Below the pieces are notes generated by a model, which saw nothing but the letters and a program-made list of their open reading frames with translations, made no database searches and was not told where the DNA came from. The position numbers and the translations under genes are program-made. Below, one piece after another: positions 21,980-34,264 of a DNA stretch of 64,000 nt. Source of the stretch: Doryteuthis pealeii (lineage: Eukaryota; Mollusca; Cephalopoda; Myopsida; Loliginidae); contig CM042152.1 of assembly GCA_023376005.1 (NCBI GenBank), forward strand, positions 89,000,187 through 89,064,186. Direction: 5' to 3'. How positions within the stretch are numbered: the stretch's first letter is position 1; each line of letters opens with the position of its first letter.

Positions 21980-22226
21980 GGGTCGGGTTAGCTCAGTTGG
22001 TAGAGCGTTCGGCTAGAAACCACAAGGTTCCTAGTTCGATACCTGCCCTCGCCAACTCAGCGTATAAGTAGCACAGGGATCTGTGCGGTAAAGTAAGGCG
22101 CTGGTGGTAGGTGTGGCGCTCCACCTCAGATGCTAAAATAATCTCCTTGGTCTAGCACTAGTGAAAAGGGGATAGACTCCCTCGCTGATTGGCTGATATC
22201 GACATTAGACTGCCCCAACAACTTTT
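21980..22226 (+). mobile_element. SINE (family S), first of block A1
   Basis: Head GGGTCGGGTTAGCTCAGTTGG, B box AGTTCGATACC. Preceded by (TA)n and followed by (TA)n, (CA)n and CATGTCAACAACATTTACAAC, a flank also linked to the SINE at 49541. Confidence 0.9.
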
Positions 22227-22339
22227 ATATATATATATATATATGTGGTGTGTGTTGTGTGCATGTCAACAACATTTACAACTGATGAAGATTTTGTTGG
22301 TTAGCCAATTGTTGTTCTTTTCTTGCATATATGATATCA

Positions 22340-22341
<2 letters not shown>

Positions 22342-22402
<61 letters not shown>

Positions 22403-22440
22403 TATGGATAGATAGATAGATATAGTGAGATAGATAGATA
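22342..22440. repeat. (CA)n-(TA)n-(GATA)n microsatellite in block A1
   Basis: CA run, then TA run, then GATA/TAGA repeats. Counterparts at 27340-27430 and 32322-32420. Confidence 0.9.
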
Positions 22441-23132
22441 ATATTTGTATATAACTGTAGTTGTTTGTGACATTATCAAGATGCTAGACAAAATGAAATA
22501 TATTTTTTAATTCATAAGATAGAAATAGATTGAAATGCTTTTGGAATTGAATAATTGTAAGAAATAATTAGCAATGCAAGATTCCCAGAAAACGGGGGGG
22601 GGTCGTGTTTGACTAAAACTTCCATATTCTGATTTAAAATGAAATTCTACCAATTAAAATTTGTTGTTTGGAAGATTTGGCATAAGTTTTCTGATATCAG
22701 AACATTTACACATGTAAAATCAATGAGAGAAATCTTTTAATTCAGGAAATTTATAGATGTTAATTAATCAATCTTGAATTGCACTTGAAATTGTTGATCT
22801 TGATGTCATGACATTTTTATGCTAATGGCTGATGATGAAACCAATTAAAACAATGGAATAACAAAAAAAAAAAGATTAAAAACAAGTCAATATTAATCAT
22901 GAGATGTTTCATCTTAGAATTTTGAAAATAACTTGAAAGCCTATTTCAAAGATATCTATTGAATTAAAGTAGAAAAATGTAGATAGTTAACAATGATAGA
23001 AATCACATTTCTAAGAATCTATTCATTCAATTAAAGTGAAATTAGAGTAGATGACACATATATGTTTGTGAAAAAAACTTGCATTATTGGATCAGATGTA
23101 GAATTTAATAAGTTTAAAAGATAATCTTTAGA

Positions 23133-23350
23133 GCTCGGTTCAGCTCAGTTGATAGAGTGTTCGGCTAGGAATTAGAAGGTTCTTGGTTCAATACCAGCCC
23201 TCGCCAACTCAATGTATGAGTAGCAAAGGGATCTGTGTGGTAAAGTGAGGAGCTGATGGTAGGTGTGCTCCACCTCAGACGCTATTGAAAAGGGGATAGA
23301 CTCCCTTGCCAATTGGCTGATACTGACTTTAGGCCACCCTGACAACTTTA
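23133..23350 (+). mobile_element. SINE (family S), second of block A1
   Basis: Head GCTCGGTTCAGCTCAGTTG, B box GGTTCAATACC. A deletion removes the central CTAGCGCTAG segment, and the same deletion is in copies 28130 and 33113. Confidence 0.85.
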
Positions 23351-23411
23351 TATAGCAATGGGCAAGCTAAATCAATCATCAGCTAAAAAAAGATATATAT
23401 ATATATTATTT

Positions 23412-23752
23412 ATGCAAGTTTTATTGAACCCGACAGGCATTTCCTGCCTGACGAGTTTCTTTTCTATCCTTTCCAATTTTCAGGCAATCTTTTTTATGTT
23501 GGGGGTGGAATTGGTGAATGAATCCACCAAAGGTTCTTTACACTAGTACTTCTTTAAAAAGAACCATGGAAACATCTCGCCATTTCACACCTAATGATGG
23601 CACTATGTAGTGCTGAAAGTACTAGTGTAAAGAACCTTTGGTGGATTTATTCACCAATTCCACCCCAACATAAAAAAGATGGCTAGACAATTGGAAAGGA
23701 TAAAAAAAGAAACTCGTCAGACAGGAAATGTCTGGCGAGTTCAACAAAACAT
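23412..23752. repeat. Long inverted repeat of a Penelope-like 5' segment (A1)
   Basis: Arms of about 135 bp (23412-23551 and 23618-23752) are near-perfect inverses around a ~66-bp centre. The centre carries TGATGATGGCACTATG-type sequence and TAGTGCTGAAAGTACTAG (here CTAATGATGG). The right arm translates to KKMARQLER and RQEMSGEFNKT-like blocks, matching the minus-strand peptide at 57896-58084 (KTCRQKMAALFN). Two head-to-head 5' ends of the same element are the likely origin. Confidence 0.7.
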
Positions 23753-23786
23753 TCCTAAAGGAAAAAAAATGTTGCCAAACTATACT

Positions 23787-23789
<3 letters not shown>

Positions 23790-23840
<51 letters not shown>
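23790..23840. repeat. (TA)n microsatellite
   Basis: About 25 TA units; shorter in the other A blocks (28768-28817, 33774-33812). Confidence 0.9.
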
Positions 23841-23842
<2 letters not shown>

Positions 23843-23949
23843 TCTTCAAGAATCATTGAATATTATTATTTCACTCCAGCTTTAACTGGTGTTTTTTCAG
23901 TGGAGTGAGTGACAACAAGTCTCTTCAGATCCCCAGGACTCTTCTTAGT

Positions 23950-24430
23950 ATCCTAGCCTATTTTATTAGTGCTGTAGTCTCGATAGTTTCAATTCTTCCT
24001 ATTATTAGTAGTAGTATAAAGTTTTTTATACCAGTGTTAGCTGATGGTCTTTCACTGGAATCTGAGTGACAACAAGTCTCTAGGACTCTTCTGAGTATTC
24101 TAGCCGATTGCAACAATGCAGTTGTCTCGATGGTCTCAATTCTTCCTCTGATTTCCAGTTTCTTTAGTCTTTTTCCAAAGCTTTTTGGGACCGTTCCAAG
24201 TGCACTAACTGGCATCACTTTCACCCTCATATTCCACATCTTTTTATCATTATTATTATTATTATTATTATAATCACTTCTTGTGAATTTTTCACATCAG
24301 TGTTAGCTGGTGTTCTTTTACTGGAATCTGAGTGACTACAAGTCTCCTCAGGTCTCCAAGACTCTTCTAGTATTCTAGCCAATCTCAACAATATATTTGA
24401 GGTGGTTAAAGAAATGTTTCCCATACACAA
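23950..24430 (-). pseudogene. LINE C-terminal nuclease-domain remnant (E1)
   Basis: The minus strand encodes MWNMRVKVMPVSALGTVPKS, then RLKKLEIRGRIETIETTALL and SARILRRVLE. It resembles the C-terminal restriction-enzyme-like region after the reverse transcriptase in some non-LTR elements (motif around P-V-x-x-GALG). A partial direct repeat of the tail (ARILEESWRPEETCSHSDSS) follows at 24290-24400, split by an (ATT)n tract. Truncated and in pieces. The same sequence is in E2 at 33930-34425, and a third fragment is at 60560-61370. Clade not assignable by eye. Confidence 0.6.
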
Positions 24431-25305
24431 TGTAGTATTAACATGCTGTGTATTTAGGTAGCAGACTCTCTTGTTGGCATGTTCTTATTGAAAATGACAG
24501 ACAAGAATTTAGTGTTCTACTATTTTTGGTGAATAAGATGCCATAAATGTGGTATTGGAAATTCCACAGTTAATTATCTCCCCCTGCCACTAGGGAGCAA
24601 ATCGCCAATATCGTATGTTGGTGCCAAAACCAAATTTCTCCACTTATCGCAAAGCAGTTACTGGAGGAGAGACGTAAAAACTAAAGCTCTCATCACCAAG
24701 CCCAAAACAGGGCCCAATTATCACGGAGCACTCACTGAGGGTAGTCGCGTAAACAGCAGTCCCTAAACTTCCCTCATCACTTAGCCCAAAAACAGGGCTT
24801 ACTTATCTACTGACCGTCGACTTGGACGAAGGCATTTTTCACAGCACACTTTCGAAGGCACAAAAGCACACTATAGAAGGCTGAAGACCAAATAGTCTAC
24901 TTGAAAAGGGCCCATTCATCGTCATTTAAAAAAACTGTTACCAAGGCAAGAAGCTTCTAAAATAGCATCCCCCATTACTTATCACTGAACCGGTTACGAG
25001 GAAGAACGAGAAACATCCAAAGAAACATTCTATCAACATTTCCAACAAGCAACAGGATACCCCTGTTATCACCACTACTCCCAGAACATTACTTAACTCA
25101 GATAAGTCTAGGAGCAAATACCAATAAAATTTGCAACAAGTTCTTGTATTATTTGTCAATACATGTATTAAATTTCCATTGTGTGTTTGTCTTCTTTGTC
25201 TGACAATTTTCCTACAACTACGGAGAAATAAGAGCTCCTTCGAAATCTGTAAATACTCTTAGTGGTTGTAGGTTGTTTAAAAACTGTCCAATGTGTTTGT
25301 TAGTG

Positions 25306-26131
25306 TTGTTGGGTCAGTATAACGATAATTCTGGGTGGACAAGTCCAAATAGGGTTATCTTCCCTTGCTGCAGTGTTTGCCGATAGGAGGCATTAGTATT
25401 CATATGACAAAATAAGAAACAAGAAAAGATAGAGTGAGGACTGTAACTGCCACTAAACTCATCAGTTAATTAAGTCTTATTTTTATATAAATATTTTTGT
25501 TTATAAAATTAAGTGCAGCCGTGGTGTTCAATTTGGGGTAGTTTAATGGGTTTAATATCATTTGGTGCAGACCACTAGTTTCTGTGGTCTATGAACCCTA
25601 ACTGGAAAAAGGTAAGGGGAAATTAAAGTATTAAGTCAACTGGTTGGAATGAGGCAAAAAAAAAACGGTAAGTCTTCTGTAGAATAATACTAAGTCCAAT
25701 TACCGTTGAATTGGCAAGACAAGACAGCAAGCAGTCGTAACTGAAATACGATTCTGGTTTGCTGCAAAGACTACTGCAAAATGGCAGGATTTATGGAGCC
25801 TCAGAGGGATCATACAAACCAAGCAGCCAATCAGGACCCAGGGAATGGAATCACCCAAATGCATGAGTGGACTGTTCTGAATTCCCATAAGTACCAGTTG
25901 TCTTGACACTGGTTCAGTTGTGCTTGGCCAGTCACATTGTTCAAACCAATAGTAGACTGACTGACTGACTTATTTCAATACATATATATAGATATAATAA
26001 TACTTTATTATATTTTAGAATTGGCTACTCAGTGTTGGGTCAGTAAAACGGTAATTCTGGGTGGACATAAGTCCAAATAGGGTTATCTTCCCTTGCTGCA
26101 GTTGTTCGCCAATAGAGGACGTTAGTATTTA
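25306..26131. repeat. Direct ~98-bp repeats bracketing ~630 bp (block E1)
   Basis: TGTTGGGTCAGTAxAACGxTAATTCTGGGTGGAC... at 25306-25403 recurs at 26033-26130. A reverse copy of repeat P (25690-25980) lies between. The repeats could be remnants of short LTRs or of a local duplication. E2 has the same at 35300 and 36016. Confidence 0.6.
25690..25980 (-). mobile_element. Repeat P, reverse copy in E1
   Basis: Reverse of TATTGAAATAAGTCAGTCAG...TACCGTTGAATTGG's inverse; AGCCAATCAGGACCC is the CCAAT side. The TATA-like box is degraded. Confidence 0.55.
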
Positions 26132-26970
26132 GCCAGAAGCCAGGAATTCTGAATTCCTGTCTCTTTCCTCTCAAGCTGGCAACATTACATCCTATAGTGT
26201 CATCTGAATACGGGCACTTTTGACCATCCTGTATTGTGGAGTGTTGGATTAATTCTGTGTTCAGGGAATTTTTAGGTGGATGTCAATAAACATATGTACT
26301 GTAGTAAAAGATAACCAGGGTTTCAGACTTTAGCAAAGCTTTATTTTACTTTACTCTGACTACGATCTAACTGATGTTGTCAGAGGGTTGCTTTTATACA
26401 TAGATATTTAAGGGGAGGTAATTACATTGGATTTATTAGTACATTAATATAAAATACGTTTTAGTTTATCCTGCTATTGAGCACTTTTTGATTTATGAAA
26501 AAATAATTTAAATGAGATATAATTGTGAAAAAAATCCACCCTGAATGGAAGTGCTGATTTTCACCTGGGTACAGTATTTACATGAGATTGACTTTTCATA
26601 CACACCTCATTTTGGAATATGCACACATATTGATCTGTACAGGTAAATATAATTTAATATTCATCAGTATAAGTGAATATTTCTATAATGCAGCTCTATT
26701 AACTGCCAATTTCATCTTGAGTTCACTGAAGTTTGTAAGTTTTGTCATTTTATTTTCTGTCAATTTATGCATATATATGTGAAGAGTAACAGATTGGGTA
26801 AATCCGACAAAATGGAATTGAAAATTGAAAAAAAATCAGATAAAACACAACAACAAAATATCAATTGAATGAATTTTTTTTTTTATGTTTTATCCATTTT
26901 TCCTCAATTTTCAATCACCACACACACACACACACACACACATGTACATATATGTATATATATATATATA

Positions 26971-27222
26971 GGGCGGGTTAGCTCAGTCGGTAGAGCGTTC
27001 GGCTAGAAACCACAAGGTTCCTAGTTCGATACCTGCCCTCGCACTCACGATCTACACGTAGTGAAGTAGCACAGGATCTGTGCGGTAAAGTAAGGCGCTG
27101 GTGTGTAGGTGTGGCGCTCCACCTCAGACGCTTAAAATAATCTCCTTGGTCTAGCACTAGTGAAAAGGGGATAGACTCCCTCGCTGATTGGCTGATACGA
27201 CATTAGACTGCCCCAACGACTT
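26971..27222 (+). mobile_element. SINE (family S), first of block A2
   Basis: As 31967-32212 but with a scrambled segment after the B box (CACTCACGATCTACACGTAG) and other small indels. Confidence 0.85.
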
Positions 27223-27351
27223 ATATAATATAATAATATATATGTGTGTGTGTGTGTGTGCATGTCAACAACATTTACAACTGATGAAGATTTTGTTGGT
27301 TAGCCAATTGTTGTTCTTTCTTGCATATATGATATCATGCACACACAACAC

Positions 27352-27404
<53 letters not shown>

Positions 27405-28129
27405 ATAGATAGATAGATATAGTGAGATAGATAGATAATATTTGTATATAGCTGTAGTTGTTTGTGACATTATCAAATGCTAGACAAAATGAAATATATT
27501 TTTTAATTCATAAGAAGAAATAGATTGAAATGCTTTTGGAATTGAATAATTGTTAAGAAATATTAGCAATGCAAGATTCCCAGAAACGGCGGGAGGGGGT
27601 CGTGTTTGACTAAAACTTCCAATATTCTGATTTAAAATGAAATTCTACCAATTAAAATTTGTTGTTTGGAAGATTTGGCATAAGTTTTCTGATATCAGAA
27701 CATTTACACATGTAAAATCAATGAGAGAAATCTTTTAATTCAGGAAATTTATAGATGTTAATTAATCAATCTTGAATTGCACTTGAAATTGTTGATCTTG
27801 ATGTCATGACATTTTTATGCTAATGGCTGATGATGAAACCAATTAAAACAATGGAATAACAAAAAAAAAAAGATTAAAAACAAGTCAATATTAATCATAG
27901 AGATGTTTCATCTTAGAATTTTGAAAATAACTTGAAAGCCTATTTCAAAGATATCTATTGAATTAAAGTAGAAAAATGTAGATAGTTAACAATGGTAGAA
28001 ATCACATTTCTAAGAATCTATTCATTCAATTAAAGTGAAATTAGAGTAGATGACACATATATGTTTGTGAAAAAAAACTTGCATTATTGATCAGATGTAG
28101 AATTTAATAGGTTTAGAGATAATCTTTAG

Positions 28130-28345
28130 AGCTCAGTCAGCTCAGTTGATAGAGTGTTCGGCTAGGAATTAGAAGGTTCTTGGTTCAATACCAGCCCTCG
28201 CCAACTCAATGTATGAGTAGCAAAGGATCTGTGTGGTAAAGTGAGAGCTGATGGTAGGTGGGTGCTCCACCTCAGACGCTATGAAAAGGGATAGACTCCC
28301 TTGCCGATTGGCTGATACTGACTTTAGGCCACCCTGACAACTTTA
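28130..28345 (+). mobile_element. SINE (family S), second of block A2
   Basis: As 33113-33335 with several missing single bases (AGCAAAGGATCTG, AAGTGAGAGCTG). Confidence 0.8.
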
Positions 28346-28409
28346 TATAGCAATGGGCAAGCTTAATCAATCATCAGCTAAAAAAGAATATATATATATA
28401 TTATTTATG

Positions 28410-28741
28410 CAAGTTTTATTGAACCCGACAGCATTTCCTGCCTGACGAGTTTCTTTCTATCCTTTCCAATTTTCAGGCAATCTTTTTTTATGTTGGGGGT
28501 GAATTGGTGAATGAATCCACCAAAGGTTCTTTACACTAGTACTTCTTTTAAAAGAACCATGAAACATCTCACCATTTCACACCTGATGATGGCACTATGT
28601 AGTGCTGAAAGTACTAGTGTAAAGAACCTTTGGTGGTTCATTCACCAATTCCACCCCAACATAAAAAAGATGGCTAGACAATTGGAAAGGATAAAAAAGA
28701 AACTCGTCAGACAGGAAATGTCTGGCGAGTTCAACAAAACA
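28410..28741. repeat. Long inverted repeat of Penelope-like 5' segment (A2)
   Basis: Same hairpin as 23412-23752; the centre reads CACACCTGATGATGGCACTA then TAGTGCTGAAAGTACTAG. Confidence 0.7.
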
Positions 28742-29402
28742 TCCTAAAGGAAAAAAAATGTTGCCAAATATATTATTATATATATATATATATATATAAT
28801 ATATATATATATATATAAATTCTTCAAGAATCATTGAATATTATTATTTCACTCCAGTTTAACTGGTGCTTTTTCAGTGGAGTGAGTGACAACAAGTCTC
28901 TTCAGATCCCCAGGACTCTTCTTAGTATCCTAGCCTAATTTTATAGTAACACCTCTTCAGCACTCTACTAGAAAGGATCATAGAACATTACGGAACTAAG
29001 TAAGACACTTATACTATGCATTGGCGAATATTTCAGTTCAAATTGTATTGAGACAAGGCGCATTTTTTTGTTCCTAAAATTTTGTACTAAAATTTGTACT
29101 AAAATTTTGTTCCTAAAATGGTTGTTGACTCCTATATAGAATGTCTATACATTTAGATTTCATCATATTATTATATGCTCAGTTGTGAACATGCTTTCAT
29201 TTAAATTCTAAGATTTAAAAAGATGTTAATCTAAATGTGTTGATTTCATATTTTATCATATCTCTTACATCTTGAAAAATCTTACAAATACAGAAGAAGA
29301 AAATAGAAATTCGAAAGCATAATGTTTTTATATCATATCAGAAAATCACAAACTGGTGTCTAACGTTGTACATATAATTTAATACCCTTGGAACTTTATT
29401 GG

Positions 29403-29439
<37 letters not shown>

Positions 29440-29913
29440 ACGTGATTAAAGTGGATTAACTAACTGAATAATATTCAGATGAACTTGCTGCGTTGGCTAT
29501 ACCAAACTGACCCTCCTCTATTTGGTATAAGTTTTGTCTTGCTAATTGTTTGTACTTATTTGTTCTTTGTTTGTATGTATCCGTTTCGCACCAGATGCTG
29601 GTACTTTATAAATGTATTAAGCACACCATTTTTCTGTGTATCTTTCCACCTCGCGATACAACAACTTCTATCGATCAATATGCTGTAACCGTATCAACCA
29701 AGATTCAAATAAAATTGTTGCATAATCTATGCGGTTGCATAAGATTATTGTCAATCCCCTGTCAATTGTCAATCCAACATAACTTTACAAACTTCACTCC
29801 TCAACATAACTTTACAAAGGTAAGACATTATTTTATCTTCTCCAATATTCTATATAATAATTCAATGCTTCGATAAAGAGTCCCATAGAGTGTGAAAAGG
29901 TTTTTTCCTATTA

Positions 29914-30330
29914 AATGTGTAAAAAGTATAATAATATCGATTTAACTCTCACTAACTCTTTTTTTTCTTTCTTTCCATTTTTTTATTATGCTCTATTGAA
30001 ACAGATTAGTGTTATCACTTCTGCACGCTCACCCCTCTCTCTATCTTTTGCCTACTCTCTTTCTTTCTTATATTTTTCTGTGGAGCATGCTCCTTTTCCT
30101 TCCCTTTCTTTCTTTATGATAAAAATGGAATGGTCTATTATATAGATGAGGTGCAGATACTCATAAGAAATAAGAATTTGGCAGATAAGCAACACCAGAT
30201 AATCAGGATTTACATTTTTCGCATTTAATCTTGGATGAATTGGACCGTTTCATTTATAACCAAAGGGTGTTGCAAGATCATAACGACCATACAATTTAGG
30301 AACATGAGTATTAATATATAGATAGTTACT
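29914..30330. other. Segment present only in D2
   Basis: Between CCTATTAA and CTCAAAAG, shared with D1, lies AT-rich DNA with a pyrimidine-rich plus strand. No terminal repeats or target duplication are obvious. The minus strand has a short peptide stretch (HVPKLYGRYDLATPFGYK) before a stop, of unknown family. Confidence 0.5.
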
Positions 30331-30535
30331 CAAAAGTTTTTATTATTATTTTTTTCTTTTGGGAGAGGACCCTCGGAAAAATATCCTATTCAATTATTCT
30401 ATTCATTCCATTCATTTTTACTATATTCATTAATTCATTTTTGCATTAATTCTTAACTATATATATATATATATAAACATTTATGTTTTTTTTAAGTTGG
30501 GCGTTATTACGAAGCATCTAAAAATAAATGAATTA

Positions 30536-30846
30536 TTGAAGTCAGTTAGCCTACTGTTGGTTTTAATAACATCAGCTAAACAGAATTAAAGCAGTGTCCA
30601 ATACAGCTGGTATAAATAGGAATGAAGAATGATCCATTCATGAATCAAGGTGATTTGGGTCATTTCATTCCTTGAGTTCTGATTGGCTGCCTGACTGGTT
30701 GATTTGCATGACACTGTGGAGTCTTATATATACTTGGTCACTTGGCAGTGGACTTTGTGTCATTTCGAGTTTGTATTCAGTTACAATCGCATGCCACCTT
30801 GTCTTCCCAGTTCGACGGTAATTGGAACTTATTCTACATGAATGAA
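30536..30846 (+). mobile_element. Repeat P in D2
   Basis: Near-identical to 20552-20865, including CCAAT-type and TATA-like boxes. Confidence 0.55.
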
Positions 30847-31000
30847 CTCGATGTTATGGAGTATTGGATTCACTTATTTTTTTATTATTTGTTATCATAA
30901 ATTTTCGGGTTCGTTAGATACCCTTTTTTAACTGAAAGCTGCTCGTTCAATGGATCTATTGTCTTTGTTGTTATTGACAGTGGCAGCGTCTGTAAAATAT

Positions 31001-31355
31001 TTATAATAACGGAGTATTCCGATGTCAGTGTTCAGTCCCCTCACGTGAGTTTGTAATTTTAGAATCCATTTAGTTTCTGCTTGTTTTCGAGATTGCGTTG
31101 TTGGAAATGCGTGTTCTATTAAAATACATTTGAGGTGTGTAAGGTTGTGTGGTAGGGTGTTAAAGTAGAGAGCTTACTATGCGGGGATTTGAGTTTTATT
31201 GTAGATTTGTGTTTATTTAATCTTAGTCTAAAAGATGTTGATGTTTCTCCCACATATCCGCTATTTGTGCATTGTGTGCAGTATATGTAATATATGATAT
31301 TAGCGCTATCGCATATTAGGTGTGGCGGATGGATTGTTATGTTCGTGTAGGGTAT
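31001..31355 (-). pseudogene. Penelope-like GIY-YIG remnant (D2)
   Basis: Duplicate of 21016-21370 with the same internal frameshift, between the YVGET block and the LYFNTL block. A few substitutions distinguish it. At its 3' end D2 reads ATTTATAATAACGG where D1 has ATTATAAATAACGG, which changes the terminal stop. Confidence 0.7.
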
Positions 31356-31966
31356 ATAAACATATGTATAGTCTCATCAGAGGATTGTATCTAAAAAAAG
31401 ATACTTGAATTTGACAGTAATGAGACCGCAAAAAACTAAGTAAATATAAATACGTTTTAGGTTTTATCCTGCTATTGAGCACTTTTTGATTTATGAAAAA
31501 ATAATTTTTAAATGAGATATAATTGTGAAAAATCCACCCTGAATGGAAGTGCTGATTTTCACCTGGGTACAGTATTTACATGAGATTGACTTTTCATACA
31601 CACCTCATTTTGGAATATGCACACATATTGATCTGTACAGGTAAATATAATTTAATATTCATCAGTATAAGTGAATATTTCTATAATGCAGCTCTATTAA
31701 CTGCCAATTTCATCTTGAGTTCACTGAAGTTTGTAAGTTTTGTCATTTTATTTTCTGTCAATTTATGCATATATATGTGAAGAGTAACAGATTGGGTAAA
31801 TCCGACAAAATGGAATTGAAAATTGAAAAAAATCAGATAAAACACAACAACAAAATATCAATTGAATGAATTTTTTTTTTTATGTTTTATCCATTTTTCC
31901 TCAATTTTCAATCACACACACACACACACACACACACATGTACATATATGTATATATATATATATA

Positions 31967-32212
31967 GGGCCGGGTTAGCTCAGTCGGTAGAGCGTTCGGC
32001 TAGAAACCACAAGGTTCCTAGTTCGATACCTGCCCTCGCCAACTCAGCGTATGAGTAGCACAGGGATCTGTGCGGTAAAGTAAGGCGCTGGTGGTAGGTG
32101 TGGCGCTCCACCTCAGACGCTAAAATAATCTCCTTGGTCTAGCACTAGTGAAAAGGGGATAGACTCCCTCGCTGATTGGCTGATACGACATTAGACTGCC
32201 CCAACGACTTTT
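31967..32212 (+). mobile_element. SINE (family S), first of block A3
   Basis: Head GGGCCGGGTTAGCTCAGTCGG, one of the least altered copies in the window. Confidence 0.9.
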
Positions 32213-32325
32213 ATATATAATATATATATGTGTGTGTGTGTGTGTGCATGTCAACAACATTTACAACTGATGAAGATTTTGTTGGTTAGCCAATTGTTGT
32301 TCTTTCTTGCATATATGATATCATG

Positions 32326-32386
<61 letters not shown>

Positions 32387-33112
32387 ATAGATAGATAGAT
32401 ATAGTGAGATAGATAGATAATATTTGTATATAGCTGTAGTTGTTTGTGACATTATCAAGATGCTAGACAAAATGAAATATATTTTTTAATTCATAAGATA
32501 GAAATAGATTGAAATGCTTTTGGAATTGAATAATTGTTAAGAAATATTAGCAATGCAAGATTCCCAGAAAACGGCGGGAGGGGGTCGTGTTTGACTAAAA
32601 CTTCCATATTCTGATTTAAAATGAAATTCTACCAATTAAAATTTGTTGTTTGGAAGATTTGGCATAAGTTTTCTGATATCAGAACATTTACACATGTAAA
32701 ATCAATGAGAGAAATCTTTTAATTCAGGAAATTTATAGATGTTAATTAATCAATCTTGAATTGCACTTGAAATTGTTGATCTTGATGTCATGACATTTTT
32801 ATGCTAATGGCTGATGATGAAACCAATTAAAACAATGGAATAACAAAAAAAAAAGATTAAAAACAAGTCAATATTAATCATAAGATGTTTCATCTTAGAA
32901 TTTTGAAAATAACTTGAAAGCCTATTTCAAAGATATCTATTGAATTAAAGTAGAAAAATGTAGATAGTTAACAATGGTAGAAATCACATTTCTAAGAATC
33001 TATTCATTCAATTAAAGTGAAATTAGAGTAGATGACACATATATGTTTGTGAAAAAAAACTTGCATTATTGGATCAGATGTAGAATTTAATAGGTTTAGA
33101 AGATAATCTTTA

Positions 33113-33335
33113 GAGCTCAGTTCAGCTCAGTTGATAGAGTGTTCGGCTAGGAATTAGAAGGTTCTTGGTTCAATACCAGCCCTCGCCAACTCAATGTATG
33201 AGTAGCAAAGGGATCTGTGTGGTAAAGTGAGGAGCTGATGGTAGGTGTGGTGCTCCACCTCAGACGCTATTGAAAAGGGGATAGACTCCCTTGCCGATTG
33301 GCTGATACTGACTTTAGGCCACCCTGACAACTTTA
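33113..33335 (+). mobile_element. SINE (family S), second of block A3
   Basis: Carries the same internal deletion as 23133-23350. Confidence 0.85.
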
Positions 33336-33398
33336 TATAGCAATGGGCAAGCTAAATCAATCATCAGCTAAAAAAAGATATATATATATATTATTTAT

Positions 33399-33735
33399 GC
33401 AAGTTTTATTGAACCCGACAGGCATTTCCTGCCTGACGAGTTTCTTTTCTATCCTTTCCAATTTTCAGGCAATCTTTTTTATGTTGGGGGTGGAATTGGT
33501 GAATGAATCCACCAAAGGTTCTTTACACTAGTACTTCTTTAAAAAGAACCATGGAAACATCTCACCATTTCACACCTGATGATGGCACTATGTAGTGCTG
33601 AAAGTACTAGTGTAAAGAACCTTTGGTGGATTCATTCACCAATTCCACCCCAACATAAAAAAGATGGCTAGACAATTGGAAAGGATAAAAAAGAAACTCG
33701 TCAGACAGGAAATGTCTGGCGAGTTCAACAAAACA
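33399..33735. repeat. Long inverted repeat of Penelope-like 5' segment (A3)
   Basis: Same structure as in A1 and A2; the centre reads CACACCTGATGATGGCACTA then TAGTGCTGAAAGTACTAG. Confidence 0.7.
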
Positions 33736-33770
33736 TTCCTAAAGGAAAAAAAATGTTGCCAAAATATACT

Positions 33771-33816
<46 letters not shown>

Positions 33817-33929
33817 TCTTCAAGAATCATTGAATATTATTATTTCACTCCAGTTTTAACTGGTGCTTTTTCAGTGGAGTGAGTGACAACAAGTCTCTTC
33901 AGATCCCCAGGACTCTTCTTAGTATCCTA

Positions 33930-34220
33930 GCCTATTTTATTAGTGCTGTAGTCTCGATAGTTTCAATTCTTCCTATTATTATTAGTAGTATAAAGTTTTT
34001 TATACCAGTGTTAGCTGATGGTCTTTCACTGGAATCTGAGTGACAACAAGTCTCTAGGACTCTTCTGAGTATTCTAGCCGATTGCAACAATGCAGTTGTC
34101 TCGATGGTCACAATTCTTCCTCTGATTTCCAGTTTCTTTAGTCTTTTTCCAAAGCTTTTTGGGACCGTTCCAAGTGCACTAACTGGCATCACTTTCACCC
34201 TCATATTCCACATCTTTTTA

Positions 34221-34264
<44 letters not shown>

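Larger units (their letters stand above)
19376..26444. repeat. Large duplicated unit 1 (blocks D-A-E)
   Basis: Block D (19376 to ~21470), block A (~21470 to ~23969) and block E (~23970-26444) recur in the same order and orientation at 28947-36426, with only scattered substitutions and small indels. Block A also occurs alone at 26445-28946. Confidence 0.9.
26445..28946. repeat. Extra copy of block A (A2)
   Basis: It aligns with 21470-23969 and 31455-33935. The left junction follows TTATTAGTACAT (end of block E) and the right junction is AGCCTAATTTTATA|GTAACACC (start of block D). It shares A3-specific variants (GATACGACATTAG, CTTGAGTTCACTG) rather than those of A1. It also has many private one- or two-base indels. 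Confidence 0.9.

Noticed and set aside
24590..24620. Retroviral-type primer binding site (TTGGCGCCAAAACC in E2, TTGGTGCCAAAACC in E1)
   Set aside because: No LTR ending in CA lies directly upstream and no gag/pol follows; a short chance match is likely.
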